Shown here in pieces: positions 1 through 9,000 of a stretch of 64,000 nucleotides of DNA. This DNA is from an uncultured Aquimarina sp. (GTDB lineage Bacteria; Bacteroidota; Bacteroidia; Flavobacteriales; Flavobacteriaceae). Numbering within the stretch: position 1 is the first letter of the stretch; every line of letters begins with the position of its first letter. Position numbers and translations under genes: made by a program. The DNA lies in assembly GCF_947495315.1 (NCBI RefSeq), contig NZ_CANLYD010000001.1:1-64000 (forward strand), written 5' to 3'. The notes under the pieces are model-generated. The model was given only the letters and a program-made list of their open reading frames with translations. It was not told the origin of the DNA and searched no databases.

Positions 1-1938
1 GATACCTTAGATGAAGGAAGTGAGACGACTACCTTAACAGTTGGAGGAGCAAGCGGAACAGGAACAATCAATGATCCAGCAGATCCTACAGTTGCCAGTG
101 TTAGCAGTCCTACGGTTACCGAGGGTACTGACTTAGTTCATACGATTACCTTGAGTGGTAGTACTCCACAGCCAGTTACCTATCCATTTGTATTAGTAGA
201 TGGTAGTGCTGTCGCTCCAGGAGATTATACAAATACCCCAGTGTTTAGTGACCCAGGTATTGTTTATGATTCAGTAGCAGGAACGATTACAGTTCCGGCA
301 GGAGTTACAGACTTTACAGTTAGCTATCCTACCGTTGTAGATATTTTAGATGAAGGAGATGAGACTACTACAGTTAGCGTTGGAGGAGAGAGTGGAACAG
401 GAACGATTCAGGATCCATTAGATCCAAGTTTAAGCGTTATCAAAACGGTTCGCGTTACAGGAAGTGTATTGAATGATGTTATCGAGTACGATATTGTAGT
501 TACCAATACTGGAAATGTTACATTAACAGATATCGAAGTTACAGATGCCAATGCAGATGCGGGAAGTATTATTGGAAGTCCAATCGCGAGCTTAGCACCA
601 GGTGCTAGTGTAACGGTTACGGCAAACCAAACTATTACACAGTTAGATCTTGATGCGGGCTATATAGAGAATAGTGCTACAGCTACAGGAGATAGTCCCT
701 TAGGCGGTCCTGATGATGTTCGTGATGATTCAGATGCAGGAGATGAAAGTGTTGAGACACCAGACGGAGACGGTACTACGGATGGTATTCCGGATAATGA
801 TCCAACCGTGACTATTTTAAATCCAGACCCTGAATTGACATTAGTGAAGACAGGATTGGCTAGTGGTTCTTCTGTAGGAGATATCATCACCTATACATTT
901 ACAGTTACTAATACAGGTAATGTTACCATAGATAATATATTCATAGATGACATACTTACAGGAAGCACAAATCTTTCTGTCAATCCATCTACTTTAGCTC
1001 CAGGAGAGGAAGGAATTGCAACTGCAACTTATGCAATTTCTCAAGATGATATTAATAATGGAGAAGTAATTAATAGTGCGACAGTAATGGGTGAGGATCC
1101 AAATGGAGATGATGTGATGGATGTATCCGATAACGGTGATGAAACTGTTGATGATAATGGTGATAATGACCCAACTAATGATGAGACAATAACGGATATC
1201 GAGCAATTACCTAATTTAGCTTTAACTAAGACAGGTATTTATGTAGATGTTAATGGAGATGACCTACCTAACGTTGGTGACGAGATTCAATATACATTTA
1301 CAATAGAGAATACTGGTAATGTTGATATTGTCAATATTGTTCTTACAGATCCATTAACAGGTATTGTGTTAACCGGTGGACCAATTGATCTATTAGTTGG
1401 TGAAACAGATACTACTACATTTACAGCAACGTATGTTTTAACTGCTGAAGATGTTTTATTAGGAGAGGTATTAAATCAAGCTACTGTTACTGGTCAGGAT
1501 CCAAGTGGAAATGATGTGGTTGACTTATCTGACGATCCAATAAATACTACAGATGTAGACCTTGATAATGATGGGGATGCAGAAGATGAAACAGTAACCG
1601 TTATTGAAGGAGTATTTACAGATGAAGATGACCCTATTATTGTATACACGGGAATTAGCCCTAATGGAGATGGAGTTAATGATGACTTTAGAATTGTAGG
1701 GTTGAACAATTTTCCTGACAATACATTAAGAATTTATAACAGATGGGGAGTTCAAGTATTCGAAGAAGAAGGATATGAGCAACCAGGTGTAGAATTATTT
1801 AAAGGAATTAGTAACGGAAGGGTTACAATTTCTCAGAAAAATGAGCTGCCTGTAGGTACGTATTACTATGTTTTAGAATATATAAATGCGAGAGGATTGA
1901 ATACATATAAAGCAGGTTACTTATACATAAACAGATAA
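1..1938 (+). CDS. Gliding-motility-type adhesin, C-terminal part (Calx-beta/DUF11 repeats, CHU_C C-terminal domain); 5' end outside window
   Basis: The frame is open from base 1, so only the last 645 codons are seen. The apparent start at 151 is an internal TTG. The first ~140 residues are tandem Calx-beta-like units ending in a G-rich GTGTI motif. Three DUF11-type repeats follow, each beginning with an (L/I)xKT motif and containing VTNTGNV or a close variant. Acidic DxDGDxxDE linkers separate them and could bind calcium. The last ~90 residues contain SPNGDGVND and YNRWG, the signature of the gliding motility-associated (CHU_C) C-terminal domain, a type B signal for T9SS export. The protein is therefore probably a very large secreted or surface adhesin. 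The PorP/SprF gene 55 bp downstream fits, since SprF-like proteins help secrete type B cargo. Substrate and exact role are unknown. Confidence 0.88.
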   Translation, partial: DTLDEGSETTTLTVGGASGTGTINDPADPTVASVSSPTVTEGTDLVHTITLSGSTPQPVTYPFVLVDGSAVAPGDYTNTPVFSDPGIVYDSVAGTITVPAGVTDFTVSYPTVVDILDEGDETTTVSVGGESGTGTIQDPLDPSLSVIKTVRVTGSVLNDVIEYDIVVTNTGNVTLTDIEVTDANADAGSIIGSPIASLAPGASVTVTANQTITQLDLDAGYIENSATATGDSPLGGPDDVRDDSDAGDESVETPDGDGTTDGIPDNDPTVTILNPDPELTLVKTGLASGSSVGDIITYTFTVTNTGNVTIDNIFIDDILTGSTNLSVNPSTLAPGEEGIATATYAISQDDINNGEVINSATVMGEDPNGDDVMDVSDNGDETVDDNGDNDPTNDETITDIEQLPNLALTKTGIYVDVNGDDLPNVGDEIQYTFTIENTGNVDIVNIVLTDPLTGIVLTGGPIDLLVGETDTTTFTATYVLTAEDVLLGEVLNQATVTGQDPSGNDVVDLSDDPINTTDVDLDNDGDAEDETVTVIEGVFTDEDDPIIVYTGISPNGDGVNDDFRIVGLNNFPDNTLRIYNRWGVQVFEEEGYEQPGVELFKGISNGRVTISQKNELPVGTYYYVLEYINARGLNTYKAGYLYINR

Positions 1939-1993
1939 ATTTATATTTGGAATAGTATATATTTGTTATTCCCTAAATCAAATAAAGATACTT

Positions 1994-2953
1994 ATGAATA
2001 GACTATTAACAATATTTGTGCTGATTATATTTGGCTTAATAGCAAATTATGGTATTGCACAACAAGATGCTCAGTATACTCAATATATGTATAATACAAT
2101 TAGCGTAAATCCTGCATATGCAGGTAGTCGAGGTGTTATGAGTATAATGGGGTTGCATCGTAGTCAATGGGTCGGATTAGATGGAGCCCCAAGAACCCAA
2201 ACATTAACATTAAATACACCAATAGGTGATAATAATAAAGTTGGGTTGGGACTATCAATAGTTAATGATGAAATAGGTCCAACTAATGAAACGTATTTCG
2301 ACATTGATTTTTCGTATACAATTCCCACTTCAGAACGAGGTAAACTGAGTTTCGGAGTAAAAGCAGGAGGGCATTTGTTAAATGTTGATTTTGATAGACT
2401 ATCACAATTCGAAACAGGAGATCCTCTTTTTGGTAATGGTAATATCGATAATAAATTTAGTCCTAACGTAGGTGTTGGATTTTACTATCATACGGATAAA
2501 TTTTATGTTGGGTTGAGCGCCCCAAATTTATTAGAAACAGACCATTTTGATGAAGGAGCTGAAATAGATGATAATGGTAATTCATCATTTATAGCAGAAG
2601 AACGGATTAATTACTACTTAATAGCAGGGCATGTTTTTGATCTTAGTGACACTGTAAAGTTTAAACCAGCTGTACTAAGTAAATTAGTATTTGGAGCTCC
2701 ACTACAGGTAGATGTTTCTGCTAATTTCTTGTTGTATGACAAATTAACGTTAGGAGTTGGATATAGATGGAGCGCAGCATTTAGTGCTATGGCTGGATTT
2801 CAGGTGTCAGATTCTTTAATGATCGGTTTTGCTTATGACAAAGAGACTACAGAATTAGGAAGAACACAATTTAACGATGGTAGTTATGAAGTTATGTTAC
2901 GTTTTGAACTATTTAGAAAGTATAATAGAATGCTAACACCTAGGTTCTTTTAA
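1994..2953 (+). CDS. PorP/SprF family type IX secretion membrane protein
   Basis: 319 residues with an N-terminal signal peptide ending near GIAQ. The family signature is clear: QYMYN, SVNPAYAGSRG, then LHRSQWVGLDGAP. The rest alternates short hydrophobic strands and turns, as expected for an outer-membrane beta-barrel. Members such as SprF of Flavobacterium johnsoniae are needed for secretion or surface attachment of type B T9SS cargo, and usually sit just behind their cargo gene. Here the gene lies 55 bp after a CHU_C adhesin and 66 bp before an OmpA-family gene, which supports a dedicated helper role. Which cargo it serves is inferred from position only. Confidence 0.9.
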   Translation: MNRLLTIFVLIIFGLIANYGIAQQDAQYTQYMYNTISVNPAYAGSRGVMSIMGLHRSQWVGLDGAPRTQTLTLNTPIGDNNKVGLGLSIVNDEIGPTNETYFDIDFSYTIPTSERGKLSFGVKAGGHLLNVDFDRLSQFETGDPLFGNGNIDNKFSPNVGVGFYYHTDKFYVGLSAPNLLETDHFDEGAEIDDNGNSSFIAEERINYYLIAGHVFDLSDTVKFKPAVLSKLVFGAPLQVDVSANFLLYDKLTLGVGYRWSAAFSAMAGFQVSDSLMIGFAYDKETTELGRTQFNDGSYEVMLRFELFRKYNRMLTPRFF

Positions 2954-3019
2954 TTGTAAAGCATTACATAATTCAGATAAGTTAATTTTTAGATTACATA
3001 AAATATAGCCAAAAATAAA

Positions 3020-4978
3020 ATGAAGGGATTATTACACAAATTATTATTTGTTATTGTTGGATTTTTCTTTGTGAACTCCATGTTTTCTCAAGAAAGAAAA
3101 TTAAAAGCGGCACAGAATCAGTATGACAAATACGAATATATCAATGCACAAGAGACCTATCTTAAAGTCGTAAAAAAAGGATACAAGAGTGCAGATTTAT
3201 ATAAGAACCTTGGAAACAGTTATTATTTTAATAGCCAATTTGAGGAAGCTTCAAAATGGTACGAAGAATTAGTGAATTCTTACCCTACTGAAGTCGAGCC
3301 AGAATATTACTTCAGGTATGCGCAGACATTGAAATCTGTGGGACGTTACGATGATGCAGATGTGTATATGAAAAAATTTGTAGAAGCTAGTTCAGATGAT
3401 CAACGTGCTCAATTGTTTCAAGATGAGCCAAATTATCTAAAACGAATAGATTTTCAATCAGGAAGATTTGAGATAGAGAATTCTTCTATTAATTCTTCAT
3501 TCACTGATTTTGGTTCTGCTTTTTTTGGAAGATTTGTAGTTTTTAGTTCTTCTAGAGATACACTTTTATTCAAAAAAAGTGTTCATCAATGGAATGAAGA
3601 GCCATTTTTAGACCTATTTAGAGCAGAATACAATCCTACTAATGGTGAGCTTTCTGAAATTGAGAAATTTGATAGTAAAATAAATAGTAAGTTTCACGAA
3701 TCCACGCCTATTTTTGCAAAAGATGGTCAAACAGTATATTTTACCAGAAATAATTATGACGGTAGAAAATACGGAAATGATAAAAAAGGAACTAACCGAT
3801 TAAAAATTTATCGCTCATATAAGAATACACAAGGTAGTTGGACGACTCCTCAAAATTTACCTTTTAATAGTGACCAGTATTCTACAGCACATCCAGCACT
3901 TAGTGTAGATGAAAAAACATTATATTTTTCGTCAGATATGCCTGGCGGTGAAGGACAGTCAGATATTTATGAGGTTGCTATAAATTCTGATGGAAGCTTT
4001 GGGGAACCTAAAAACTTAGGAAATAGAATCAATACCGAAGGAAAAGAAACTTTTCCTTTTGTAAGTGCCAATAATGATCTTTATTTTGCTTCTGATGGTC
4101 ATATTGGACTTGGAGGATTAGATGTTTATGTAACCAGGCTTAATCCACAAACAGATGAAGAAAAATTAGTAGTTAATATTGGTAAACCAGTAAATGGCCC
4201 GGATGATGACTTTGCTTTTATAGTTGATGATAAATCCAGAAGGGGCTATTTTTCTTCGAATAGAGATGGAGGAAGAGGAAAAGACGATATCTATAGCTTT
4301 CTGCAATTAGAAGACCTTAAAAGCTTTTGCGAAATTACAATTGCCGGTATAGTAAAGGATAAAGATACTCAAGAATTATTGCCAGGAGCAAAAGTTTCCA
4401 TTTATGACAGTAGTAATAATCTTTTAGAGAGTTTTATTGTAGGAGATGATGCAGCATATAGCCACTTGGTAAAATGTAGTTCTAAATATTTCGTACGTGC
4501 AGAAAAAGAAGCATATCTAACGTTAGAAAAACTAGTAAATACACCAGGAAAAACAGAAACGGTAGATGTAACGTTATTGTTAGAGAAAAAAGTGAAATCT
4601 GCTGATGTAGGAGACGACCTTGCTAAAGTACTATCTCTAAACCCTATTTACTTTGATTTTGATCAACATTATATACGTCCTGATGCAGCAGTAGAATTGG
4701 CTAAGGTGATCGAAGTAATGAATCAATATCCAGAGATGAAAATTGATGTAAGATCACATACAGATAGCCATGGTGATGATGCTTATAACCTGTGGTTATC
4801 AGAACAAAGAGCAAAATCTACAGTTGATTATATGATTGCTAAAGGAATTTCTGCTGATAGATTGACCAGTAAAGGATATGGAGAAACACAACCTGTTAAT
4901 GATTGTGGAAATGATTCTAATTGTAGAAAATCAGAATATCAATTAAATAGACGAAGTGAATTTATCATTGTTAAGTAA
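3020..4978 (+). CDS. OmpA-family lipid-independent envelope protein with TPR, PD40 and CarboxypepD_reg-like domains
   Basis: 652 residues. A signal peptide (about 1-23, ending near FSQ) is followed by TPR-like helices (about 30-130), WD40-like/PD40 beta-propeller segments with repeated YFSS(D/N) motifs (about 230-430), a CarboxypepD_reg-like beta-sandwich (about 435-530), and a C-terminal OmpA/MotB domain (about 540-650). The OmpA domain has the FDFDxxxIRPDA start and the SHTDSHGDD peptidoglycan-binding loop. This architecture is common next to PorP/SprF genes and resembles PorE-type proteins that anchor T9SS parts to peptidoglycan. With the two upstream genes it forms an adhesin/SprF/OmpA unit closed by a terminator. 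Assignment to a particular T9SS subunit is not certain. Confidence 0.87.
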   Translation: MKGLLHKLLFVIVGFFFVNSMFSQERKLKAAQNQYDKYEYINAQETYLKVVKKGYKSADLYKNLGNSYYFNSQFEEASKWYEELVNSYPTEVEPEYYFRYAQTLKSVGRYDDADVYMKKFVEASSDDQRAQLFQDEPNYLKRIDFQSGRFEIENSSINSSFTDFGSAFFGRFVVFSSSRDTLLFKKSVHQWNEEPFLDLFRAEYNPTNGELSEIEKFDSKINSKFHESTPIFAKDGQTVYFTRNNYDGRKYGNDKKGTNRLKIYRSYKNTQGSWTTPQNLPFNSDQYSTAHPALSVDEKTLYFSSDMPGGEGQSDIYEVAINSDGSFGEPKNLGNRINTEGKETFPFVSANNDLYFASDGHIGLGGLDVYVTRLNPQTDEEKLVVNIGKPVNGPDDDFAFIVDDKSRRGYFSSNRDGGRGKDDIYSFLQLEDLKSFCEITIAGIVKDKDTQELLPGAKVSIYDSSNNLLESFIVGDDAAYSHLVKCSSKYFVRAEKEAYLTLEKLVNTPGKTETVDVTLLLEKKVKSADVGDDLAKVLSLNPIYFDFDQHYIRPDAAVELAKVIEVMNQYPEMKIDVRSHTDSHGDDAYNLWLSEQRAKSTVDYMIAKGISADRLTSKGYGETQPVNDCGNDSNCRKSEYQLNRRSEFIIVK

Positions 4979-5023
4979 TATATAACAGCCCTATATAGAC
5001 TAATAATAAATCTTTGTCTATCT

Positions 5024-5052
5024 AAAACACCTTACTTGTTAAGGTGTTTTTT
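5024..5052 (+). terminator. Rho-independent terminator after the adhesin/SprF/OmpA unit
   Basis: An 11-bp stem, 5024-5034 pairing with 5040-5050, with a 5-nt loop is followed by a T-run. It lies 46 bp after the OmpA-family stop codon and before idi. Confidence 0.85.
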
Positions 5053-5176
5053 ATTAATAATACCAGTAAATTCAAATGACAAATGGTATAAGTAAACAAT
5101 TCTTTATTTTATGCCAAAAATGGGATAGATTATGAATTGCTACTACGATTTCGTAGTTTTGGGGCAATACAAAGAA

Positions 5177-5695
5177 ATGGAAGAAGAAAAAGTCATTTTA
5201 GTCAATGAAAATGATGAGCAAATTGGGCTAATGCCTAAGCTTGAAGCGCACGAAAAAGCACTATTACATAGAGCATTTTCTGTTTTTATTCTTAATGATA
5301 AACAAGAATTAATGCTACAACAACGAGCTCAACATAAATATCATTCACCAGGGTTATGGACAAATACTTGCTGTAGCCATCAACGAGAAGGAGAAACTAA
5401 TCTGGAAGCAGGAACTAGAAGATTGCAGGAAGAAATGGGATTTACTACTCCACTTAAAGAAACTATATCATTTATATACAAAGCACCATTTGATAACGGT
5501 CTTACTGAACATGAATTAGATCATGTGATGGTTGGACATTATGAAAATAATCCGGTAATCAATCCAGAAGAAGTTGAAGATTGGAAATGGATGGCGATTG
5601 AGGATATAAAAGAAGACATGGCTAAGAATCCTAACCTATATACGGCTTGGTTTAAAATTATTTTTGATAAATTTTACTCACACATCACATTATGA
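5177..5695 (+). CDS. idi: Isopentenyl-diphosphate delta-isomerase, type 1
   Basis: A Nudix-fold isomerase interconverting isopentenyl and dimethylallyl diphosphate, cytosolic, isoprenoid pathway. The frame is open from 5132, but I place the start at the ATG at 5177 (MEEEKVILVNE), which gives 172 residues, close to the usual 170-180. Sequence marks include LLHRAFSVFI, the TNTCCSH segment with the catalytic cysteine, a Nudix-box-like stretch (GTRRLQEEMGF), and HELDHV with the catalytic glutamate. The stop overlaps the next start by 4 bp (ATGA), indicating translational coupling with the QueD-like gene. That pairing mixes isoprenoid and pterin functions, so the operon may reflect growth-linked expression rather than one pathway. 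Confidence 0.94.
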   Translation: MEEEKVILVNENDEQIGLMPKLEAHEKALLHRAFSVFILNDKQELMLQQRAQHKYHSPGLWTNTCCSHQREGETNLEAGTRRLQEEMGFTTPLKETISFIYKAPFDNGLTEHELDHVMVGHYENNPVINPEEVEDWKWMAIEDIKEDMAKNPNLYTAWFKIIFDKFYSHITL

Positions 5696-6102
5696 AGATA
5701 AAAGCCTGTAGGAAAGCACATTTTAACGCAGCACATCGATTGTACAGAAAAGATTGGAGTGATGAAAAAAACACTCAGGTTTTTGGAAAATGTAGTAACC
5801 CGCTATATCACGGACATAATTACGAATTAAATGTTGCTGTAATAGGTGATATTGATCCTGAAACGGGTTTCTTAATTGATTTAAAGATATTAAAAGACTA
5901 TATCAAATCTGAAGTAGAGGATTATATGGATCATAAAAATCTCAATGAAGAAGTTGAAGAGTTTAAGAATTTAAATCCTACTGCAGAAAATATAGCTGTG
6001 GTGATATGGAATAGACTTCGTAAAAAGTTAGAGTCAAAATATGATATAGAAGTTACATTATATGAAACTCCAAGAAACTATGTAATCTATAATGGCAAAT
6101 AA
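5692..6102 (+). CDS. 6-carboxytetrahydropterin synthase / 6-pyruvoyltetrahydropterin synthase family (QueD-like)
   Basis: 136 residues, typical of the family. Zinc ligands are visible in HFNAAHRL and HGHNY, the catalytic cysteine lies in FGKCSNP, and the DHKNLNEE segment supplies the Asp/His pair. PTAENIA and a late glutamate (YETPRNY) complete the active site. QueD makes 6-carboxytetrahydropterin from dihydroneopterin triphosphate for queuosine and deazapurine synthesis; related enzymes make 6-pyruvoyl tetrahydropterin. No other queuosine gene is visible in the window, so which activity it has is open. It is coupled to idi by a 4-bp overlap, and a peroxiredoxin gene follows 5 bp later. Confidence 0.88.
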   Translation: MKIKACRKAHFNAAHRLYRKDWSDEKNTQVFGKCSNPLYHGHNYELNVAVIGDIDPETGFLIDLKILKDYIKSEVEDYMDHKNLNEEVEEFKNLNPTAENIAVVIWNRLRKKLESKYDIEVTLYETPRNYVIYNGK

Positions 6103-6107
6103 TAACT

Positions 6108-6569
6108 ATGGGATTAGAAGTAGGAGACAAGGTTCCTGGATTTTTAGCTAAAACAGATACTAGAGAAGAGTTCCTTAGTAATGAGTTTATTGGTAAAAAA
6201 CCTTTAGTAGTTTATTTTTATCCTAAAAACTTTACCCCAGGATGTATAAAAGAAGCTTGTGACTTTAGAGATAGTTACGAAGATTTTAAAAATATGGGAG
6301 TAGAGGTGATAGGAATAAGTTCTGATAGTGTTAAATCTCACGAAAGATTTAAAAACAAATATAGATTACCATTCATTTTTTTATCAGATGAGAAAGGCGA
6401 TCTCAGAAAGGTTTTTGGAGTAAAAGCTGGCCTGTTCGGAATGTTGCCAGGTAGAGAAACCTTTGTAATTGATAAAGAAGGAATAATTAGGCTAAAATTT
6501 AATAGTATCAATGCGTCACAACATTTGAAACAAGCTATTAAAAAAACCAAAGAAATGATGAATGAATAA
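6108..6569 (+). CDS. Peroxiredoxin, Bcp/PrxQ type
   Basis: 153 residues with an AhpC/TSA thioredoxin fold. The active site reads FTPGCIKEAC: C46 is the likely peroxidatic cysteine and C51, five residues later, the resolving one, which is the atypical two-cysteine PrxQ arrangement. GxSSDSxxSHxxFKxKYxLPF is the usual second conserved block. It reduces hydrogen peroxide and organic peroxides in the cytosol with thioredoxin as donor. The gene ends 8 bp inside manA, in the same operon. No odd feature is seen. Confidence 0.92.
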   Translation: MGLEVGDKVPGFLAKTDTREEFLSNEFIGKKPLVVYFYPKNFTPGCIKEACDFRDSYEDFKNMGVEVIGISSDSVKSHERFKNKYRLPFIFLSDEKGDLRKVFGVKAGLFGMLPGRETFVIDKEGIIRLKFNSINASQHLKQAIKKTKEMMNE

Positions 6570-7539
6570 AGATTCACTATATATATTAAAATTTAAACCA
6601 ATCCTTAAAGAAAAGATATGGGGAGGGTCTAAACTAAACAATCTTTTAGATAAAGAACCAAAAGGTTCTTCTATCGGTGAAAGTTGGGAAATAAGTGATG
6701 TAGAAGGAGAACAATCTGTAGTAATTAATGGATCTTTTAGAGGAAAAACGTTAAAAGATCTTTTGACTCATCACCAAGAAAAACTGGTAGGAGAAAAGAA
6801 TTTTAAACGTTTTGGGACTAAGTTTCCTTTACTTATTAAGTTTATTGATGCTAAGGAAGATCTTTCCGTACAATTACATCCAGGTGATGAAATAGCCAAA
6901 CGAAAACATAATTCTCTTGGTAAGACTGAAATGTGGTACGTTACTCAAGCTGACGAAAATGCTAATATTATTATTGGTTTTAATCAGAAAGTAAGCCCTG
7001 AGTTGTATCAAAAACATGTCAACAAAAAAACTATAAAGGATATTTTGCATTATGAACTAGTATCTTCTGGAGATACGTTTTTTGTGTATTCTGGATTGAT
7101 ACATGCAATCGGAAAAGGAGTATTATTGGCAGAAATACAGCAAACATCAGATATAACATATCGCGTTTACGATTGGGATCGTAAGGATACCAATGGAGTT
7201 TATAGAGAACTTCATCAAGAAGACGCTTTAGAAGCAATAGATTTTAATAATAGTACGGATTATAGGGTATCCTATGATTCTAAGAAGAATGAAGTAACAG
7301 GTTTAGTTAATTGTCCTCATTTTATAACAAATATTATAGAAGTTGATTCGGAAGTTTTATTATCACATAAGGTATTTGATTCTTTTGTGATTTATATGTG
7401 CGTGGAAGGTGAAGCAGAAATAATTAATGGAGAACAGAAAATAGCTATTAGCTTAGGGGAAACCATTTTGGTTCCTGCATCTATAAATGAAGTAAAAGTT
7501 ATCTCAAAAGGAGTAAAACTTTTACAGACCTATATTTAA
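6562..7539 (+). CDS. manA: Mannose-6-phosphate isomerase, class I
   Basis: 325 residues, a bacterial-length class I phosphomannose isomerase (cupin fold, zinc-dependent) interconverting fructose-6-phosphate and mannose-6-phosphate. It opens with LKFKPILKEKIWGG, typical of the family. Zinc-site residues appear in QLHPGDE, in EMWYV, and in the SGLIHAIGKG block. The start overlaps the end of the peroxiredoxin gene by 8 bp, so the four genes from idi onward are one transcription unit. It probably feeds GDP-mannose and surface polysaccharide synthesis; that role is inferred from the reaction only. Confidence 0.93.
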   Translation: MNKDSLYILKFKPILKEKIWGGSKLNNLLDKEPKGSSIGESWEISDVEGEQSVVINGSFRGKTLKDLLTHHQEKLVGEKNFKRFGTKFPLLIKFIDAKEDLSVQLHPGDEIAKRKHNSLGKTEMWYVTQADENANIIIGFNQKVSPELYQKHVNKKTIKDILHYELVSSGDTFFVYSGLIHAIGKGVLLAEIQQTSDITYRVYDWDRKDTNGVYRELHQEDALEAIDFNNSTDYRVSYDSKKNEVTGLVNCPHFITNIIEVDSEVLLSHKVFDSFVIYMCVEGEAEIINGEQKIAISLGETILVPASINEVKVISKGVKLLQTYI

Positions 7540-7550
7540 AACTAAAACCG

Positions 7551-7580
7551 TTTGATAAATGGTTTAAAAGACTAATTTTG
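7551..7580 (+). promoter_or_regulatory. Bacteroidota-type promoter for the 88-residue protein gene
   Basis: TTTG at 7551-7554, an 18-bp spacer, and TAATTTTG at 7573-7580 match the Bacteroidota pattern TTTG-N19-TAnnTTTG within one base of spacing. The start codon lies at 7598, leaving a short leader. Confidence 0.7.
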
Positions 7581-7597
7581 CATAAAATATATTAAAA

Positions 7598-7864
7598 ATG
7601 GCAAATAAAAGAAATCTAAAGAAGGATATTAACTACGTATTAGGTGATATTATAGAAGAGGTGTATATCTGGGAAGAAAACAATCCTGATAAAGATAAAA
7701 AAGCAGGAGAAGTTATTATTGATGAGGCGATCACATCTTTTGATGCATTTATGGCTAGAGTTAGTGATCGTAATGTAGAAAATGCAGCGAAACACTTTAA
7801 GTCTATTAAAGAAGATTTAGAAAAAACAGCTAAATCTTTAGCTGAAAAAGTAAATTCATTATAA
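7598..7864 (+). CDS. Small conserved hypothetical protein
   Basis: 88 residues, acidic and lysine-rich, predicted mostly helical, without signal peptide or membrane segment. I do not recognise a named domain, but the sequence looks like a conserved flavobacterial cytosolic protein of unknown function. It has its own well-formed promoter 18 bp before the start codon, so it is not simply the last gene of the idi operon. tRNA-Thr follows 57 bp downstream under a second promoter. Confidence 0.75.
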   Translation: MANKRNLKKDINYVLGDIIEEVYIWEENNPDKDKKAGEVIIDEAITSFDAFMARVSDRNVENAAKHFKSIKEDLEKTAKSLAEKVNSL

Positions 7865-7880
7865 TTTTTTTAAAAAAGTA

Positions 7881-7911
7881 TTTGCAAATATGATTACAGA
7901 AATTATATTTG
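7881..7911 (+). promoter_or_regulatory. Consensus promoter of tRNA-Thr
   Basis: TTTG at 7881-7884, exactly 19 bp, then TATATTTG at 7904-7911, a perfect match to the Bacteroidota sigma-70 pattern TTTG-N19-TAnnTTTG. The tRNA begins 11 bp later. It is a useful internal standard for judging the other promoters in the window. Confidence 0.85.
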
Positions 7912-7921
7912 CAACCGCTTT

Positions 7922-7995
7922 GCCGATGTAGCTCAGCTGGCTAGAGCAGCTGATTTGTAATCAGCAGGTCGTGGGTTCGAGTCCCTCCATCGGCT
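7922..7995 (+). tRNA. tRNA-Thr (anticodon TGT)
   Basis: A 74-nt cloverleaf. The acceptor stem GCCGATG (7922-7928) pairs with CATCGGC (7988-7994), and the discriminator is T. The D arm contains GCTCAGC...GAGC. The anticodon stem GCTGA/TCAGC encloses the loop TTTGTAA, giving anticodon TGT that reads ACA. The T arm is GTGGGTTCGAGTCCCTC. CCA is not encoded, as is usual in this phylum. Confidence 0.97.
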
Positions 7996-8006
7996 CTTCA
8001 AAGTGT

Positions 8007-8039
8007 AAATCCCAATTTCGAAAGGAGTTGGGATTTTTT
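8007..8039 (+). terminator. Terminator after tRNA-Thr
   Basis: A 9-bp stem, AAATCCCAA (8007-8015) with TTGGGATTT (8028-8036), runs into a T-run. It ends the tRNA transcript 12 bp after the gene. Confidence 0.85.
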
Positions 8040-8214
8040 CATGTAATATTACAAGAATTTGTAGGATGTTATTCTTAAACAAAGTCGAATACATTCTTGA
8101 TTCAGAATAACATAAAGATATCGTATAGTGAACTAAAAGTGAAGTTTGATGCTTTTACAGTACAGTTTAATAACACGAAAAGATAGATACTATCTTCTAT
8201 TCTTTTTTTTAAAT

Positions 8215-8940
8215 TTAATTTTCCTTTTTTGCTTCCTTAGCTTTTCGTTCAGCTAAGTATTCTTTAAGCTGTTTTCCGTAGATTGATTTTTTAACTCTCG
8301 GGGATAAAGATTTTGCCACGGTATCTAGATATTTGATGTTAGCATCAAAAACTTCGTTAAGTGTTATATACGGAGCTACTTCTAGTTTTCTATTATTGAT
8401 GGCAAAATTAATTGTATATAAATATTTCTGTCTTAATAAATTTTTGTAAGCCTTGTCGTTTTCAGTTAATTTCTCTTCGTCATTTTGTTTTTTAGCTTCG
8501 TAGTCTTCCTTAATGATTCTCAGATTTCTTTCATTAAATCTTTTATTCATTTTGTTAAATTCTACTAGTTTTGCCTGATTTTTTCCTCCTACAATAATAG
8601 CGTCTCTATCAAAACCATTTAAAGAAGTATTGATTACAACTTCTCCAGCTTCTGCAAAAAATTCTATGCGGTCATTAAATTGAGTACCGTCGTGTTTGTC
8701 AAGATATAGATAATGTATTTCAGGTTCCAGAACATCTGTTTGAAATGCAAATTGTGGATCACCATCAATAATCAAAGAATCAAGATTTACTAAAATAGTA
8801 TCCTGTATCTTTTGAAGATAAAGAGTTCCTTTTTTAAGCCCTTGTACAGTTCCACTTATTGAAACATTTCCTTTTTTCTTTTGAGTACTACAGCCTAGTA
8901 CAAGAATAGCTAAAAATAAGACGGCAGAAATTCGTTGCAT
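8215..8940 (-). CDS. DUF4369-type lipoprotein
   Basis: 241 residues. A short signal peptide ends in the lipobox LVLGC, so C17 should be lipidated. The N-terminal half (about 25-125) has the DUF4369 pattern, VSISGTVQGLKKGTLYLQKI, a beta-sandwich found at the front of many Bacteroidota thioredoxin-like lipoproteins. The C-terminal part is charged and helical (KEDYEAKKQNDEEK) and has no CxxC thioredoxin motif, so the reductase domain often fused to DUF4369 is absent. It probably faces the periplasm from a membrane anchor. Function unknown. Confidence 0.8.
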   Translation of the reverse strand: MQRISAVLFLAILVLGCSTQKKKGNVSISGTVQGLKKGTLYLQKIQDTILVNLDSLIIDGDPQFAFQTDVLEPEIHYLYLDKHDGTQFNDRIEFFAEAGEVVINTSLNGFDRDAIIVGGKNQAKLVEFNKMNKRFNERNLRIIKEDYEAKKQNDEEKLTENDKAYKNLLRQKYLYTINFAINNRKLEVAPYITLNEVFDANIKYLDTVAKSLSPRVKKSIYGKQLKEYLAERKAKEAKKEN

Positions 8941-9000
8941 TGATAGTTTTTTGATTTAAAAAAATTGGAGTACAAAGATGCTATAAATTAGATTGAAAAA

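Noticed and set aside
5132..5176. Upstream extension of idi
   Set aside because: The added 15 residues do not match the family; the ATG at 5177 gives the normal length.
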